From: an uncultured Clostridium sp.
GTDB lineage: Bacteria; Bacillota; Clostridia; TANB77; CAG-508
Length of the DNA stretch: 7,126 nucleotides
Reading direction: 5' to 3'
Assembly: GCA_946008205.1 (NCBI GenBank)
Contig: CAMGAZ010000071.1
Location: 1 to 7,126 of the forward strand
In this document: piece after piece, positions 1 through 5,724 of the stretch
How the letters are laid out: each line of letters starts with the position of its first letter
Position numbering within the stretch: the stretch's first letter is position 1
Program-made: the position numbers and the translations under genes
The notes under the pieces: model-generated
Seen by the model: the letters and a program-made list of their open reading frames with translations, nothing else
Database searches by the model: none
Told to the model about the DNA's origin: nothing

Positions 1-577
1 ATCTTTCCTCTAAAGTGTTAAAATCATATTGTAAAGTTTCAAAAATAGTACTGTCTGCTAAAAATCTTACCTTTGTTCCTGTTTTCTTAGATTCTCCTAT
101 TTTAGTTAATCTTTCTACTGTTTTGCCTCTATTGAATTTCATTTCAAAAATTCCACCATCTCTTTGGATAGTAACTTCAGCCCATTCAGATAGTGCATTT
201 ACAACAGAAGCTCCTACTCCATGAAGTCCTCCAGAAACTTTATATCCACTATCTCCACCAAATTTGCCTCCAGCGTGCAATACAGTATAAACTGTTTCTG
301 CTGCAGATATGTGGGTTTTAGGATGTATATCTACCGGAATTCCTCTTCCATTATCTTCGACAGAAATAATATTTCCTTTTTCTATTATGACATGTATATG
401 AGTACAATATCCAGCTAATGCCTCGTCCACACAGTTATCTACAATTTCATATACAAGATGATGTAATCCTCTTATAGACACGCTACCTATATACATTCCC
501 GGTCTTTTTCTTACAGCCTCTAATCCTTCCAATACTTGAATCTGCTCTGCATTATACTCATGATTATATTTTTCCAT
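1..577 (-). CDS. gyrB: DNA gyrase subunit B, N-terminal part (runs off the left edge)
   Basis: GyrB is the ATPase subunit of the type II topoisomerase that introduces negative supercoils and relieves stress ahead of replication forks. Only 192 complete codons are present, covering most of the GHKL ATPase domain; the transducer and Toprim domains lie outside the window. I translated it by hand. Seen: QVLEGLEAVRKRPGMYIG (residues 14-31), the catalytic-glutamate region EIVDN (44-48), EDNGRGIP (74-81), the ATP-lid glycine motif GGLHGVGASVVN (116-127), and IQRD at 137-140, where Arg139 matches the E. coli novobiocin-contact arginine. Residue 49 is Cys where Ser or Ala is usual. The ATG at 575-577 has an upstream AAAGGA with about 9 nt spacing. 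It lies 60 bp downstream of recF, and gyrA is expected next outside the window. It could be mistaken for parE, but the position beside recF favours gyrB. Confidence 0.96.
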   Translation of the reverse strand, partial: MEKYNHEYNAEQIQVLEGLEAVRKRPGMYIGSVSIRGLHHLVYEIVDNCVDEALAGYCTHIHVIIEKGNIISVEDNGRGIPVDIHPKTHISAAETVYTVLHAGGKFGGDSGYKVSGGLHGVGASVVNALSEWAEVTIQRDGGIFEMKFNRGKTVERLTKIGESKKTGTKVRFLADSTIFETLQYDFNTLEER

Positions 578-637
578 TCTTTAACATCCTTTCGTTCATT
601 ATTTATATCTAATTTTTTTCTATATAATATACATTTA
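578..637. other. recF-gyrB intergenic gap, no gene
   Basis: Sixty bp, nearly all A/T. It holds the gyrB Shine-Dalgarno sequence and half of an A/T-only inverted repeat (621-628 with 637-644). I see no convincing terminator for recF and no clear -35/-10 pair, so gyrB is probably read through from recF. The small remB/yaaB gene that often sits here in Bacillota is absent; the space is too short for it. Confidence 0.6.
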
Positions 638-1717
638 TTATATATTTTTTATCGTTTTTATTTCTCCACTGTTTACATAAAACAGCGTTTCTTTGTTAAA
701 ATTCTCTTTTATTTCATCTGTACAAGTAATAACTACCTGTGTATCATCTATATTGTTTAAAAAATTCTTTCTTCTTTTGGCATCTAACTCGGACATAAAA
801 TCATCTAACAAAAGAATAGGACTTTCCCCAATTTCTTCCTTTATTATTTCCAATTCGCACATTTTTAGCGATAATACAGCGGTTCTATGTTGTCCTTGAG
901 AGCCATATATATTGACTAAGTTGTTATTTATGTAAACATTGAAATCATCTCTATGTATTCCTAAGGTTGTATACCCCTTAATTATGTCAATCTTTCTTCT
1001 TTCTTTAATCTTTTTAATAAAATATTGTATATCTTCACAATCTGAAATGTATTCTATACTTATTTCTTCTCTATTTTCAGTTATATTTTTATGTATATCA
1101 TTTATTCTTTCTTTTATTTTATTTATAAATTCCAATCTATATAGATAAATTCTGTTAGCATACTGAGCTAACTTTTCATCCCATATTTCTAACATTTGAT
1201 CATTTGTTATTCCATCTTTTAACTGTTTTAGATAATTATTTCTTTGTTCTAATACTTTCAAGTACATATTTAAGATATATACATAATTCGGTCTTATTTG
1301 GCCAATCATCATATCAAGAAATCTTCTTCTTTGGGCTGGTCCATTCTTTAGTATATTTATATCATCCGGAGTAAATAACACAACATTTATCTTTCCCAAC
1401 AATTCACTTAACTTTTTTATTTTTACACTGTTAACATAAATATTTTTTTTGTCTTCAATCTGTATCTTTATAGACCCATCTCTATCTTTATTTTTATATT
1501 TTAAATTGATATTTGAAAATTGCTCATTATACTTAATAAGTTCTTTTTCTCTACTGGTTCTAAAAGATTTTCCGAAAGCAGATATAAATACAGCCTCGAT
1601 AATATTTGTTTTTCCCTGGGCATTATCTCCATAAAAAATGTTTATATTTTTATTAAATTCTATTTTCTGTTTTTCATAATTCCTAAAATTTTGCAATTCA
1701 AGTTCAGTTATCAACAT
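638..1717 (-). CDS. recF: DNA replication and repair protein RecF
   Basis: RecF is an SMC/ABC-like ATPase that binds gapped DNA and, with RecO and RecR, loads RecA at stalled forks. At 359 aa it is a normal family length. Seen: Walker A GDNAQGKT (30-37), conserved AFGKSFRTSREKEL (47-60), TPDDINILKNGPAQRRRFLD (116-135), LGIHRDD (252-258), ABC signature YGSQGQ (271-276), Walker B ILLLDD (301-306) and D-loop SELD (309-312). All ATPase motifs are intact. The ATG start has AGAGG upstream with about 6 nt spacing. It follows dnaN after only 43 bp, without the yaaA gene that often intervenes, and precedes gyrB, so it is most likely co-transcribed with both. Confidence 0.97.
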   Translation of the reverse strand: MLITELELQNFRNYEKQKIEFNKNINIFYGDNAQGKTNIIEAVFISAFGKSFRTSREKELIKYNEQFSNINLKYKNKDRDGSIKIQIEDKKNIYVNSVKIKKLSELLGKINVVLFTPDDINILKNGPAQRRRFLDMMIGQIRPNYVYILNMYLKVLEQRNNYLKQLKDGITNDQMLEIWDEKLAQYANRIYLYRLEFINKIKERINDIHKNITENREEISIEYISDCEDIQYFIKKIKERRKIDIIKGYTTLGIHRDDFNVYINNNLVNIYGSQGQHRTAVLSLKMCELEIIKEEIGESPILLLDDFMSELDAKRRKNFLNNIDDTQVVITCTDEIKENFNKETLFYVNSGEIKTIKNI

Positions 1718-1760
1718 GTTGTGCCTCTATTGTGGAAAACTTTTTATATTTTCCGTTTAT
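1718..1760. other. dnaN-recF gap with a DnaA-box-like 9-mer
   Basis: Forty-three bp carrying the recF ribosome binding site. Positions 1731-1739 read TGTGGAAAA, one mismatch from the reverse complement of TTATCCACA, and identical to one of the two boxes beside the DnaA-trios in the origin. The same bases form one arm of a 6-bp inverted repeat (GGAAAA 1734-1739, TTTTCC 1749-1754). A single near-match can arise by chance in A/T-rich DNA, so function is unproven. No yaaA gene is present. Confidence 0.4.
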
Positions 1761-2882
1761 TTAATCTTTTAACTTTATTGGTAATATCATATATGTATAA
1801 TCTCCATCTTGATCTACTGGTCTAATTATACATGGTGAGATGCTTGTACCAAAATCAACAAATATCTCTTCGTCATCTATATTTCTTAGAGCATCTAAGA
1901 AATACTTTGGATTAAATCCTGCCTCTAGGTTTTTACCTTCTGTAGAAACATATATTTCTTCTTTTGCATCTCCTGTTTGATTTGTGCAAGAAATTGTTAC
2001 TTTTCCTATATCTATAGTTACTTTAACAGGATATTTCTTCTCTTTTTCTATACTTGATGCAGAAATCAAACTAACTCTTTCAAAACAATCTTGCAATGTT
2101 GATTTATTTACTCGTATTCTTGTTTCCCAGTTTTCAGGAATAACACTTGAATAGTTTAAAAATTCTCCATCTAAAAGTCTTGTTAAGATTTTACAATTTT
2201 CCATTTCAAATAGAACTTGATTTTTAGCTACTCCTATTTTTATCATATCGAAAGAATCTAGTAATATTTTATTAATTTCATTTAATGTTCTTCCAGTAAT
2301 AACTGCATAAAAATTATTTACTTTATTTTGTAAAAATTTGCTTTTCCATGCTAATCTAAATCCATCAACAGCAACAACATTCAATTTATTATTTGCTATT
2401 TCAAATAGACAACCAGTAAATATTGGCCTATTTTCTTCTGTACTAACTGCAAATATTGTTTTTCTAATCATGTCTTTTAATATATTTTGTTCTATCTCAA
2501 TTGAATTTTCTATATTTATTTTTGGTAATTCAGGAAATTCATCAGGATTCATTGTAGCTAATTTATATAGAGATCCTTCACATTCAATTACAAGTAAATT
2601 TTTGTCATTTACTTCTATCTTTATTTCTGTATCAGGTAATCTTCTAATTATTTCAGTAAACATTATTGCGTTTACAACTGTAGCTCCTTGTTCTTCAATT
2701 TTGCAATCATTAATAATATATTCTATTCCTATTTCTAAATCATAAGTTGTTAATTTAATTTCATTATCATTTGTTTGAATTAATATTCCTTCCAATATAG
2801 GCATTGTTGTTCTTACAGCAACAGCTTTTGTTACGGAATTAAGTGCTTTAAGGATTTTATCCTTCTCACAAATTAGTTTCAT
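1761..2882 (-). CDS. dnaN: DNA polymerase III beta subunit (sliding clamp)
   Basis: This is the ring-shaped processivity clamp that tethers DNA polymerase III and other clamp-binding proteins to DNA; it works as a homodimer. The 373 aa length agrees with known clamps (E. coli 366). It should contain three clamp folds, at roughly 1-120, 125-247 and 250-373. Family motifs seen: TTMPILEGILI (25-35), RPIFTGCLFE (152-161), VAVDGFRLAW (170-179), TRLLDGEFLNY (234-244), FNPKYFLDAL (323-332) and the C-terminal YMILPIKL (364-371) that lines the partner-binding pocket. The ATG has a strong AAAGGAG (positions 2894-2900) with an 11-nt spacer, slightly long. That ribosome site directly abuts the A/T-rich unwinding element of the origin, so transcription into dnaN crosses or starts beside oriC. 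Confidence 0.98.
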   Translation of the reverse strand: MKLICEKDKILKALNSVTKAVAVRTTMPILEGILIQTNDNEIKLTTYDLEIGIEYIINDCKIEEQGATVVNAIMFTEIIRRLPDTEIKIEVNDKNLLVIECEGSLYKLATMNPDEFPELPKINIENSIEIEQNILKDMIRKTIFAVSTEENRPIFTGCLFEIANNKLNVVAVDGFRLAWKSKFLQNKVNNFYAVITGRTLNEINKILLDSFDMIKIGVAKNQVLFEMENCKILTRLLDGEFLNYSSVIPENWETRIRVNKSTLQDCFERVSLISASSIEKEKKYPVKVTIDIGKVTISCTNQTGDAKEEIYVSTEGKNLEAGFNPKYFLDALRNIDDEEIFVDFGTSISPCIIRPVDQDGDYTYMILPIKLKD

Positions 2883-2897
2883 TTTGTTTTCGTCTCC

Positions 2898-2926
2898 TTT
2901 ATTATAATAAAATATAAATATATATA
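2898..2926. other. A/T-only DNA unwinding element of oriC
   Basis: Twenty-nine consecutive bases contain no G or C. The tract sits between the dnaN ribosome binding site (2894-2900) and the DnaA-trios. This is where the duplex-unwinding element lies in the B. subtilis incC region. Low duplex stability is seen directly; the unwinding role is inferred from position. Confidence 0.8.
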
Positions 2927-2942
2927 GTAGTAGTAGTAATAG
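2925..2942 (+). promoter_or_regulatory. DnaA-trio array beside paired DnaA boxes
   Basis: Six consecutive triplets read TAG TAG TAG TAG TAA TAG on the plus strand; read 3' to 5' away from the boxes they are GAT AAT GAT GAT GAT GAT. This matches the DnaA-trio element described for B. subtilis, to which a DnaA filament binds on single-stranded DNA. Four bases (GTGC, 2943-2946) separate it from two abutting DnaA boxes at 2947-2955 and 2956-2964 in the same orientation. The A/T-only tract begins at the other end. Order, orientation and spacing all fit the known basal unwinding module. Confidence 0.85.
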
Positions 2943-3066
2943 GTGCTGTGGATTGTGTGGAAAACTATGTTAATTATTTTGTTCCCTAGTAAATTTGATG
3001 TTGATAAGTTAGTGGATAATTTTAGAAGTTATCAACAGGTAAAAATTACATCTGTGGATTTCTGAG

Positions 3067-3097
3067 TTATCAACAGTTTATCAACAGGTTTTCAACA
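3067..3097 (+). repeat. Three DnaA boxes in direct repeat at 11-bp period
   Basis: TTATCAACA starts at 3067 and 3078, and TTTTCAACA starts at 3089. All face the same way and are exactly 11 bp apart, about one helical turn. Each is followed by AG, so the repeat unit is 11 bp long. Same-face phasing would favour cooperative DnaA loading toward the unwinding element; that role is inferred. Confidence 0.8.
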
Positions 3098-3112
3098 GGG
3101 GGGTGTGAATAA

Positions 3113-3213
3113 CTAATCTAGCCTTTCCGTAAGAAGATTTATAAGTCTTCTTATCAAACATAAATTTCGCAAACACACATTTAAAAAAATTTCTGTAATC
3201 ATTTAATTGTCAA
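3113..3213. other. dnaA 3' flank with a small hairpin, no gene
   Basis: About 100 bp separate the last DnaA box from the dnaA stop codon. It holds an inverted repeat with arms AAGAAGA (3131-3137) and TCTTCTT (3146-3152), extendable by one pair at 3130/3153, around an 8-nt loop. On the dnaA strand the hairpin is not followed by a T-run, so it is not a standard intrinsic terminator. A TTGACA hexamer lies just after the dnaA stop on the minus strand (3208-3213), but no -10 stands at usable spacing. I see nothing else. Confidence 0.5.
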
Positions 3214-4554
3214 TTATTTTTCATCTAGTAAAATGTTTTTCACACTTTCCACAATCAATTTTGTGTTTGAATTTTCTTTTATTTCTTTTTCTATTTTGTT
3301 GCAAGCGTGCATAACAGTTGTATGATCTCTTTTCCCAAAGTCTCTACCTATTTGAGGTAGTGACATGTTAGCAACATTTCTACATAAATACATTGCTATT
3401 TGCCTTGGAAATGTAATGTCGTTAGATCTTTTAGACCCTTTTAAGTCTTTTGGATTTATGTTGAAGTATTTACCAACCGTCTCTTGAATAAACTCTGAAG
3501 AAATTACTTTTTCCTTTTGTGATACAATGTCATTTATTGCTTTTTCAGCCATCTCCATAGTAATTTGATTATTCGTTAAAGAAGCTGTAGCAATTAGCTT
3601 ATTAAGTGTCCCTTCGAGTTCTCTAATGTTAGAATCTATACGAGTTGCAATAGTTGACAGAATGTCGTCATCTATTAAAATATTGTCTAACTGTGCTTTT
3701 TTTCTAAGAATTGCAAGACGCGTTTCGTAATCTGGATTAGAAATGTCTGCTATAATTCCCCACTCAAACCTTGATTTCAACCTATCCTCTAATAGTTGAA
3801 TATCTTTTGGAGGTTTATCACTTGAAAGAATTATTTGTTTTCCGCTTTCATATAAAGTGTTAAAAGTGTGGAAAAATTCTTCTTGAATTCTTTCTTTGCC
3901 AGCAATAAATTGAATATCATCGATAAGTAAAACATCAATACTTCTATACTTGTTCCTAAATTGGTCATTTGTATTATCTTTAATAGCATTAATAAGCTGA
4001 TTGGTAAAATTTTCAGAGGTAACATAAAGTATTTTTGAATTTTTATTATTCCTTAATATTTCGTTACCTATAGCATGCATTAAGTGAGTTTTACCCAATC
4101 CAACGCCACCATAAAGGAATAGTGGGTTGTAGGATGCGGCTGGAGCTTCAGCAACTGCCAAAGCTGCTGCATGAGCAAACCTATTATTATTTCCTACAAC
4201 GAATGTTGAAAAAGTATATTTAGGATTTAAATTTGTTGTGGCATAATTAATAGGAGCTTCAATGTTAGGTCGATTGTTTGAATTATTTGACGCTGCTTCA
4301 AGTTCCTCTCTAGATACAATTGAAACAGTACAATCCTTATTGGTCAAATAATTAAATGTATTAGTTAACAAATCCAGATATTTCGATAAAACAACATTTT
4401 TCTGGAAATCTGTAGATGTTAATAATACAATATGTCCATTATCCTCACTTTGAATCTCTAATACTTTTATCCAAGTCTCATATGAAATTTTAGTAGTCTC
4501 TTCTTTTAAAAGTTCTTTTGCTTTTGTTAATAAATCATTTAGTTCATTTTGCAT
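3214..4554 (-). CDS. dnaA: Chromosomal replication initiator protein DnaA
   Basis: DnaA is an AAA+ ATPase that binds DnaA boxes, melts oriC and recruits helicase; it also usually represses its own gene. At 446 aa it matches B. subtilis DnaA in length. Domain I is about 1-80, a short linker rich in Asn follows (about 86-110), the AAA+ domain covers about 112-330 and the DNA-binding domain about 345-446. Seen: Walker A GGVGLGKT (149-156), Walker B VLLIDD (208-213), sensor I ILSSDKPP (242-249), RLKSRFEWG with the arginine-finger region (258-266), sensor II RELEG (311-315) and the DnaA signature GKRDHTTVMHA (407-417). The ATG has GGAAGGA upstream at about 9 nt. DnaA boxes lie on both flanks. Its hand-counted GC skew is near neutral, unlike dnaN and recF on the same strand. 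Confidence 0.99.
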   Translation of the reverse strand: MQNELNDLLTKAKELLKEETTKISYETWIKVLEIQSEDNGHIVLLTSTDFQKNVVLSKYLDLLTNTFNYLTNKDCTVSIVSREELEAASNNSNNRPNIEAPINYATTNLNPKYTFSTFVVGNNNRFAHAAALAVAEAPAASYNPLFLYGGVGLGKTHLMHAIGNEILRNNKNSKILYVTSENFTNQLINAIKDNTNDQFRNKYRSIDVLLIDDIQFIAGKERIQEEFFHTFNTLYESGKQIILSSDKPPKDIQLLEDRLKSRFEWGIIADISNPDYETRLAILRKKAQLDNILIDDDILSTIATRIDSNIRELEGTLNKLIATASLTNNQITMEMAEKAINDIVSQKEKVISSEFIQETVGKYFNINPKDLKGSKRSNDITFPRQIAMYLCRNVANMSLPQIGRDFGKRDHTTVMHACNKIEKEIKENSNTKLIVESVKNILLDEK

Positions 4555-4600
4555 TAATGTTCATCCTTCCAAAATCCTAAAATAAAGATAGGAATTTAAA

Positions 4601-4645
4601 TTATTCACATAGTTATCCACATAGTTATCCACAAACTGTGGATAA
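4601..4645. promoter_or_regulatory. oriC, dnaA-upstream side: four DnaA boxes at 12-bp steps
   Basis: Boxes start at 4601 (TTATTCACA), 4613 and 4625 (both perfect TTATCCACA), and 4637 (TGTGGATAA, perfect, inverted). The start-to-start step is exactly 12 bp throughout. The cluster lies between the dnaA promoter candidate and its start codon, so it would be transcribed into the dnaA leader. In Bacillota, boxes upstream of dnaA are known to serve both origin function and autoregulation; both roles are inferred here. Confidence 0.92.
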
Positions 4646-4647
4646 CT
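4623..4647. repeat. Perfect palindrome made of two opposed DnaA boxes
   Basis: Arms AGTTATCCACA (4623-4633) and TGTGGATAACT (4637-4647) are perfect reverse complements over 11 bp, with a 3-nt centre (AAC). The last two boxes of the upstream cluster therefore face each other. In RNA this would fold as a stable hairpin in the dnaA leader; in DNA it offers a symmetric DnaA site. Confidence 0.85.
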
Positions 4648-4731
4648 TGGTAAGTAGCTATTCCGCTATGTTTTTTAGTAAAATTATAAGCAAAAAAACA
4701 TAAAAGTCTTTATTACCTCTTATTTTCGTAT

Positions 4732-4761
4732 ATAATATCAAAAAAAGACTTAAATAGTCAA
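4732..4761 (-). promoter_or_regulatory. Candidate sigma-A promoter for dnaA
   Basis: On the minus strand, TTGACT (4756-4761, 5/6 to consensus) and TATTAT (4732-4737, 5/6) are separated by 18 bp. Transcription would start near 4725 and give a leader of about 170 nt that contains all four upstream DnaA boxes. A less supported alternative is the TATAAT at 4683-4688. Confidence 0.55.
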
Positions 4762-4808
4762 TATAAAAAGAGAATAAAAATAAAAATATTTAAATTTGTT
4801 GGAAAGTA

Positions 4809-4838
4809 TTGACATAACACTAAAAACTGGTATATAAT
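4809..4838 (+). promoter_or_regulatory. Consensus sigma-A promoter for rpmH
   Basis: Perfect TTGACA (4809-4814) and perfect TATAAT (4833-4838) with an 18-bp spacer. The preceding 45 bp are A-rich, resembling an UP element. The start would be near 4845, about 50 nt before the rpmH GTG. A strong promoter suits a ribosomal protein gene. Confidence 0.85.
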
Positions 4839-4894
4839 AAAAAATACTTATAAAGGAAATTATCAAAAAAGATATATGATGGAGGTGCAAAAAA

Positions 4895-5029
4895 GTGAAA
4901 AGAACATATCAACCAAAAAAGAGACAAAATAAAAAAGAGCATGGTTTTATGAAAAGAATGAGCACAAGAGCTGGCAGAAAAGTAATTAAAGCTAGACGTG
5001 CAAAAGGAAGAGAAAAATTAAGTGCGTAG
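4895..5029 (+). CDS. rpmH: 50S ribosomal protein L34 (bL34)
   Basis: L34 is a small, very basic protein of the large ribosomal subunit. The reading frame gives 44 residues from a GTG start to TAG: it begins MKRTYQPKKRQNKKEHGFMK and ends RAKGREKLSA. This matches the near-invariant L34 pattern (KRT.QPKKR, HGF..RM.T..GR, RRAKGR..LSA) over its full usual length. The GTG is preceded by a strong GGAGGT at 4881-4886 with 8 nt spacing, which decides the start. It has its own consensus promoter upstream and an intrinsic terminator 8 nt after the stop, so it is probably expressed well above rnpA downstream. Confidence 0.98.
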   Translation: MKRTYQPKKRQNKKEHGFMKRMSTRAGRKVIKARRAKGREKLSA

Positions 5030-5036
5030 TTATATG

Positions 5037-5068
5037 AAAGCCACTAGGAAGTATTTAGTGGCTTTTTT
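5037..5068 (+). terminator. Intrinsic terminator between rpmH and rnpA
   Basis: A 9-10 bp stem pairs AAAGCCACTA (5037-5046) with TAGTGGCTTT (5056-5065) across a 9-nt loop, and a run of T (5063-5068) follows. It begins 8 nt after the rpmH stop. With no strong promoter visible before rnpA, it likely acts as a partial terminator that lowers rnpA relative to rpmH. Confidence 0.9.
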
Positions 5069-5138
5069 GTAATGAAATTATTAATAATTTAGGACAAGAA
5101 TATTCGAAAGATTATTAATATTTGATGAGTGAAAAAAT

Positions 5139-5486
5139 ATGAAGAAGATTAATACATTAAAAAAAAATTACGAATTCAAAAATGTCATAAAAAAGGGACA
5201 ATTTTTTGTGAGAAAACATATAATCATATATTTATCCAAGAATAATAAAGAAGAAAATGCTATTGGAATCGCTGTAAGTACTAAATTATGCAATGCAGTA
5301 AATAGAAATAGAATAAAGAGAATCATAAGGGAATCTTTTTACCAAGAAGAAGCTTTGCTAAAAAAAGGATACAATATGGTTTTTCTTTGGAATAAAAAGG
5401 AACCTGCCGAAAATGTAGATTTCCATACTATAAATAAAGAAATGAGGGAAATTTTTGAAGATGCAGGAGTATTTGAAAAAAATTAG
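5139..5486 (+). CDS. rnpA: Ribonuclease P protein component
   Basis: RnpA is the protein subunit of RNase P; it binds the catalytic RNA and the 5' leader of pre-tRNA to aid tRNA 5' maturation. The 115 aa length is typical. Seen: the N-terminal LKKNYEFKNVIKKG (7-20), GIAVSTKL (43-50) and the RNR signature AVNRNRIKRIIRE (53-65). The ATG start puts LKK..EF at the position usual for the family, but the Shine-Dalgarno sequence is weak (only a GATGAG-like stretch). A five-codon frame (ATG 5125 to TGA 5142) ends across this start. It is separated from rpmH by a terminator, and its end overlaps yidD. Confidence 0.97.
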   Translation: MKKINTLKKNYEFKNVIKKGQFFVRKHIIIYLSKNNKEENAIGIAVSTKLCNAVNRNRIKRIIRESFYQEEALLKKGYNMVFLWNKKEPAENVDFHTINKEMREIFEDAGVFEKN

Positions 5487-5712
5487 TTTGTTTTTTAGAG
5501 GAGTTTTGATAAAAATGATTGAATTTTATCAAAAATATTTATCTCCGATGCTATCAGATAGAGGAATACATTGCAAATACTATCCAAGCTGCTCTGAATA
5601 CACAAAACAAGCAATTATTAAATACGGATGCATAAAAGGATCTTTTAAAGGAATAAAAAGAATTTTAAAGTGTAATCCTTTTTCTAAAGGGGGTTATGAT
5701 CCTTTAAGTTGA
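5461..5712 (+). CDS. yidD: Membrane protein insertion efficiency factor YidD
   Basis: YidD is a small membrane-associated protein, positioned near YidC, that aids insertion of inner-membrane proteins. From the ATG chosen here it is 83 aa; typical members are about 70-85. Seen: FYQKYLSP, the cysteine motif CKYYPSCSEY (C38 and C44), IKRILKCNPF and the C-terminal GGYDP. The start is uncertain. TTG at 5455 has GAGGG 6 nt before it, ATG at 5461 is 12 nt from the same GAGGG, and ATG at 5515 has AGAGGAG 11 nt before it. The family helix normally begins 6-10 residues before FYQK, so the 5515 start looks too short. With the chosen start it overlaps rnpA by 26 bp, suggesting translational coupling. The stop lies 12 bp before yidC. 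Confidence 0.93.
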   Translation: MQEYLKKISLFFRGVLIKMIEFYQKYLSPMLSDRGIHCKYYPSCSEYTKQAIIKYGCIKGSFKGIKRILKCNPFSKGGYDPLS

Positions 5713-5724
5713 TAGGAGGTAAAA

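Larger units (their letters stand above)
2898..3112. other. oriC, dnaA-dnaN side: DnaA-box cluster with unwinding element
   Basis: I read ten 9-mers within two mismatches of TTATCCACA (or its complement). Complement orientation: 2947-2955 (TGTGGATTG), 2956-2964 (TGTGGAAAA), 2999-3007 (TGTTGATAA), 3011-3019 (AGTGGATAA), 3053-3061 (TGTGGATTT), 3104-3112 (TGTGAATAA). Forward: 3029-3037, 3067-3075 and 3078-3086 (all TTATCAACA), 3089-3097 (TTTTCAACA). None is perfect, and four are the TTATCAACA variant. The dnaN-proximal end has DnaA-trios and an A/T-only tract, as in the Bacillus subtilis unwinding site, so I infer that strand opening occurs here. A run of six G (3098-3103) interrupts the A/T-rich background. 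Confidence 0.9.
4555..4894. other. Divergent dnaA-rpmH intergenic region
   Basis: This 340-bp stretch holds, from left to right, the dnaA ribosome site, the upstream DnaA-box cluster (4601-4645), the dnaA promoter candidate (4732-4761), an A-rich spacer, the rpmH promoter (4809-4838) and the rpmH ribosome site (4881-4886). An inverted repeat (AAGTCTTT 4704-4711, AAAGACTT 4744-4751) brackets the dnaA -10. A TATAAT complement at 4683-4688 could be a second dnaA -10, but it lacks a recognisable -35. I see no additional gene. Confidence 0.8.

Noticed and set aside
15..418. Two plus-strand frames over gyrB
   Set aside because: They lie opposite conserved GyrB ATPase motifs read on the minus strand; no ribosome site and no recognisable domain.
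621..644. Inverted repeat TATATAAT / ATTATATA before gyrB, followed by T-run on the plus strand
   Set aside because: It is A/T-only and so likely by chance. The T-run follows it only on the plus strand, whereas recF and gyrB are read on the minus strand, so it cannot terminate recF.
2338..2745. 135-residue open frame on the plus strand within dnaN
   Set aside because: It is wholly antisense to an intact, clearly recognised dnaN, starts without a ribosome site and shows only the hydrophobic bias expected of an A/T-rich shadow frame.
3179..3213. Possible dnaN promoter starting with TTGACA after the dnaA stop (minus strand)
   Set aside because: No acceptable -10 lies 16-19 bp downstream; the nearest, TTAAAT, is 23 bp away.
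5125..5142. Five-codon frame upstream of rnpA as a leader peptide gene
   Set aside because: No ribosome site and no regulatory codon run; kept only as part of the rnpA expression finding.
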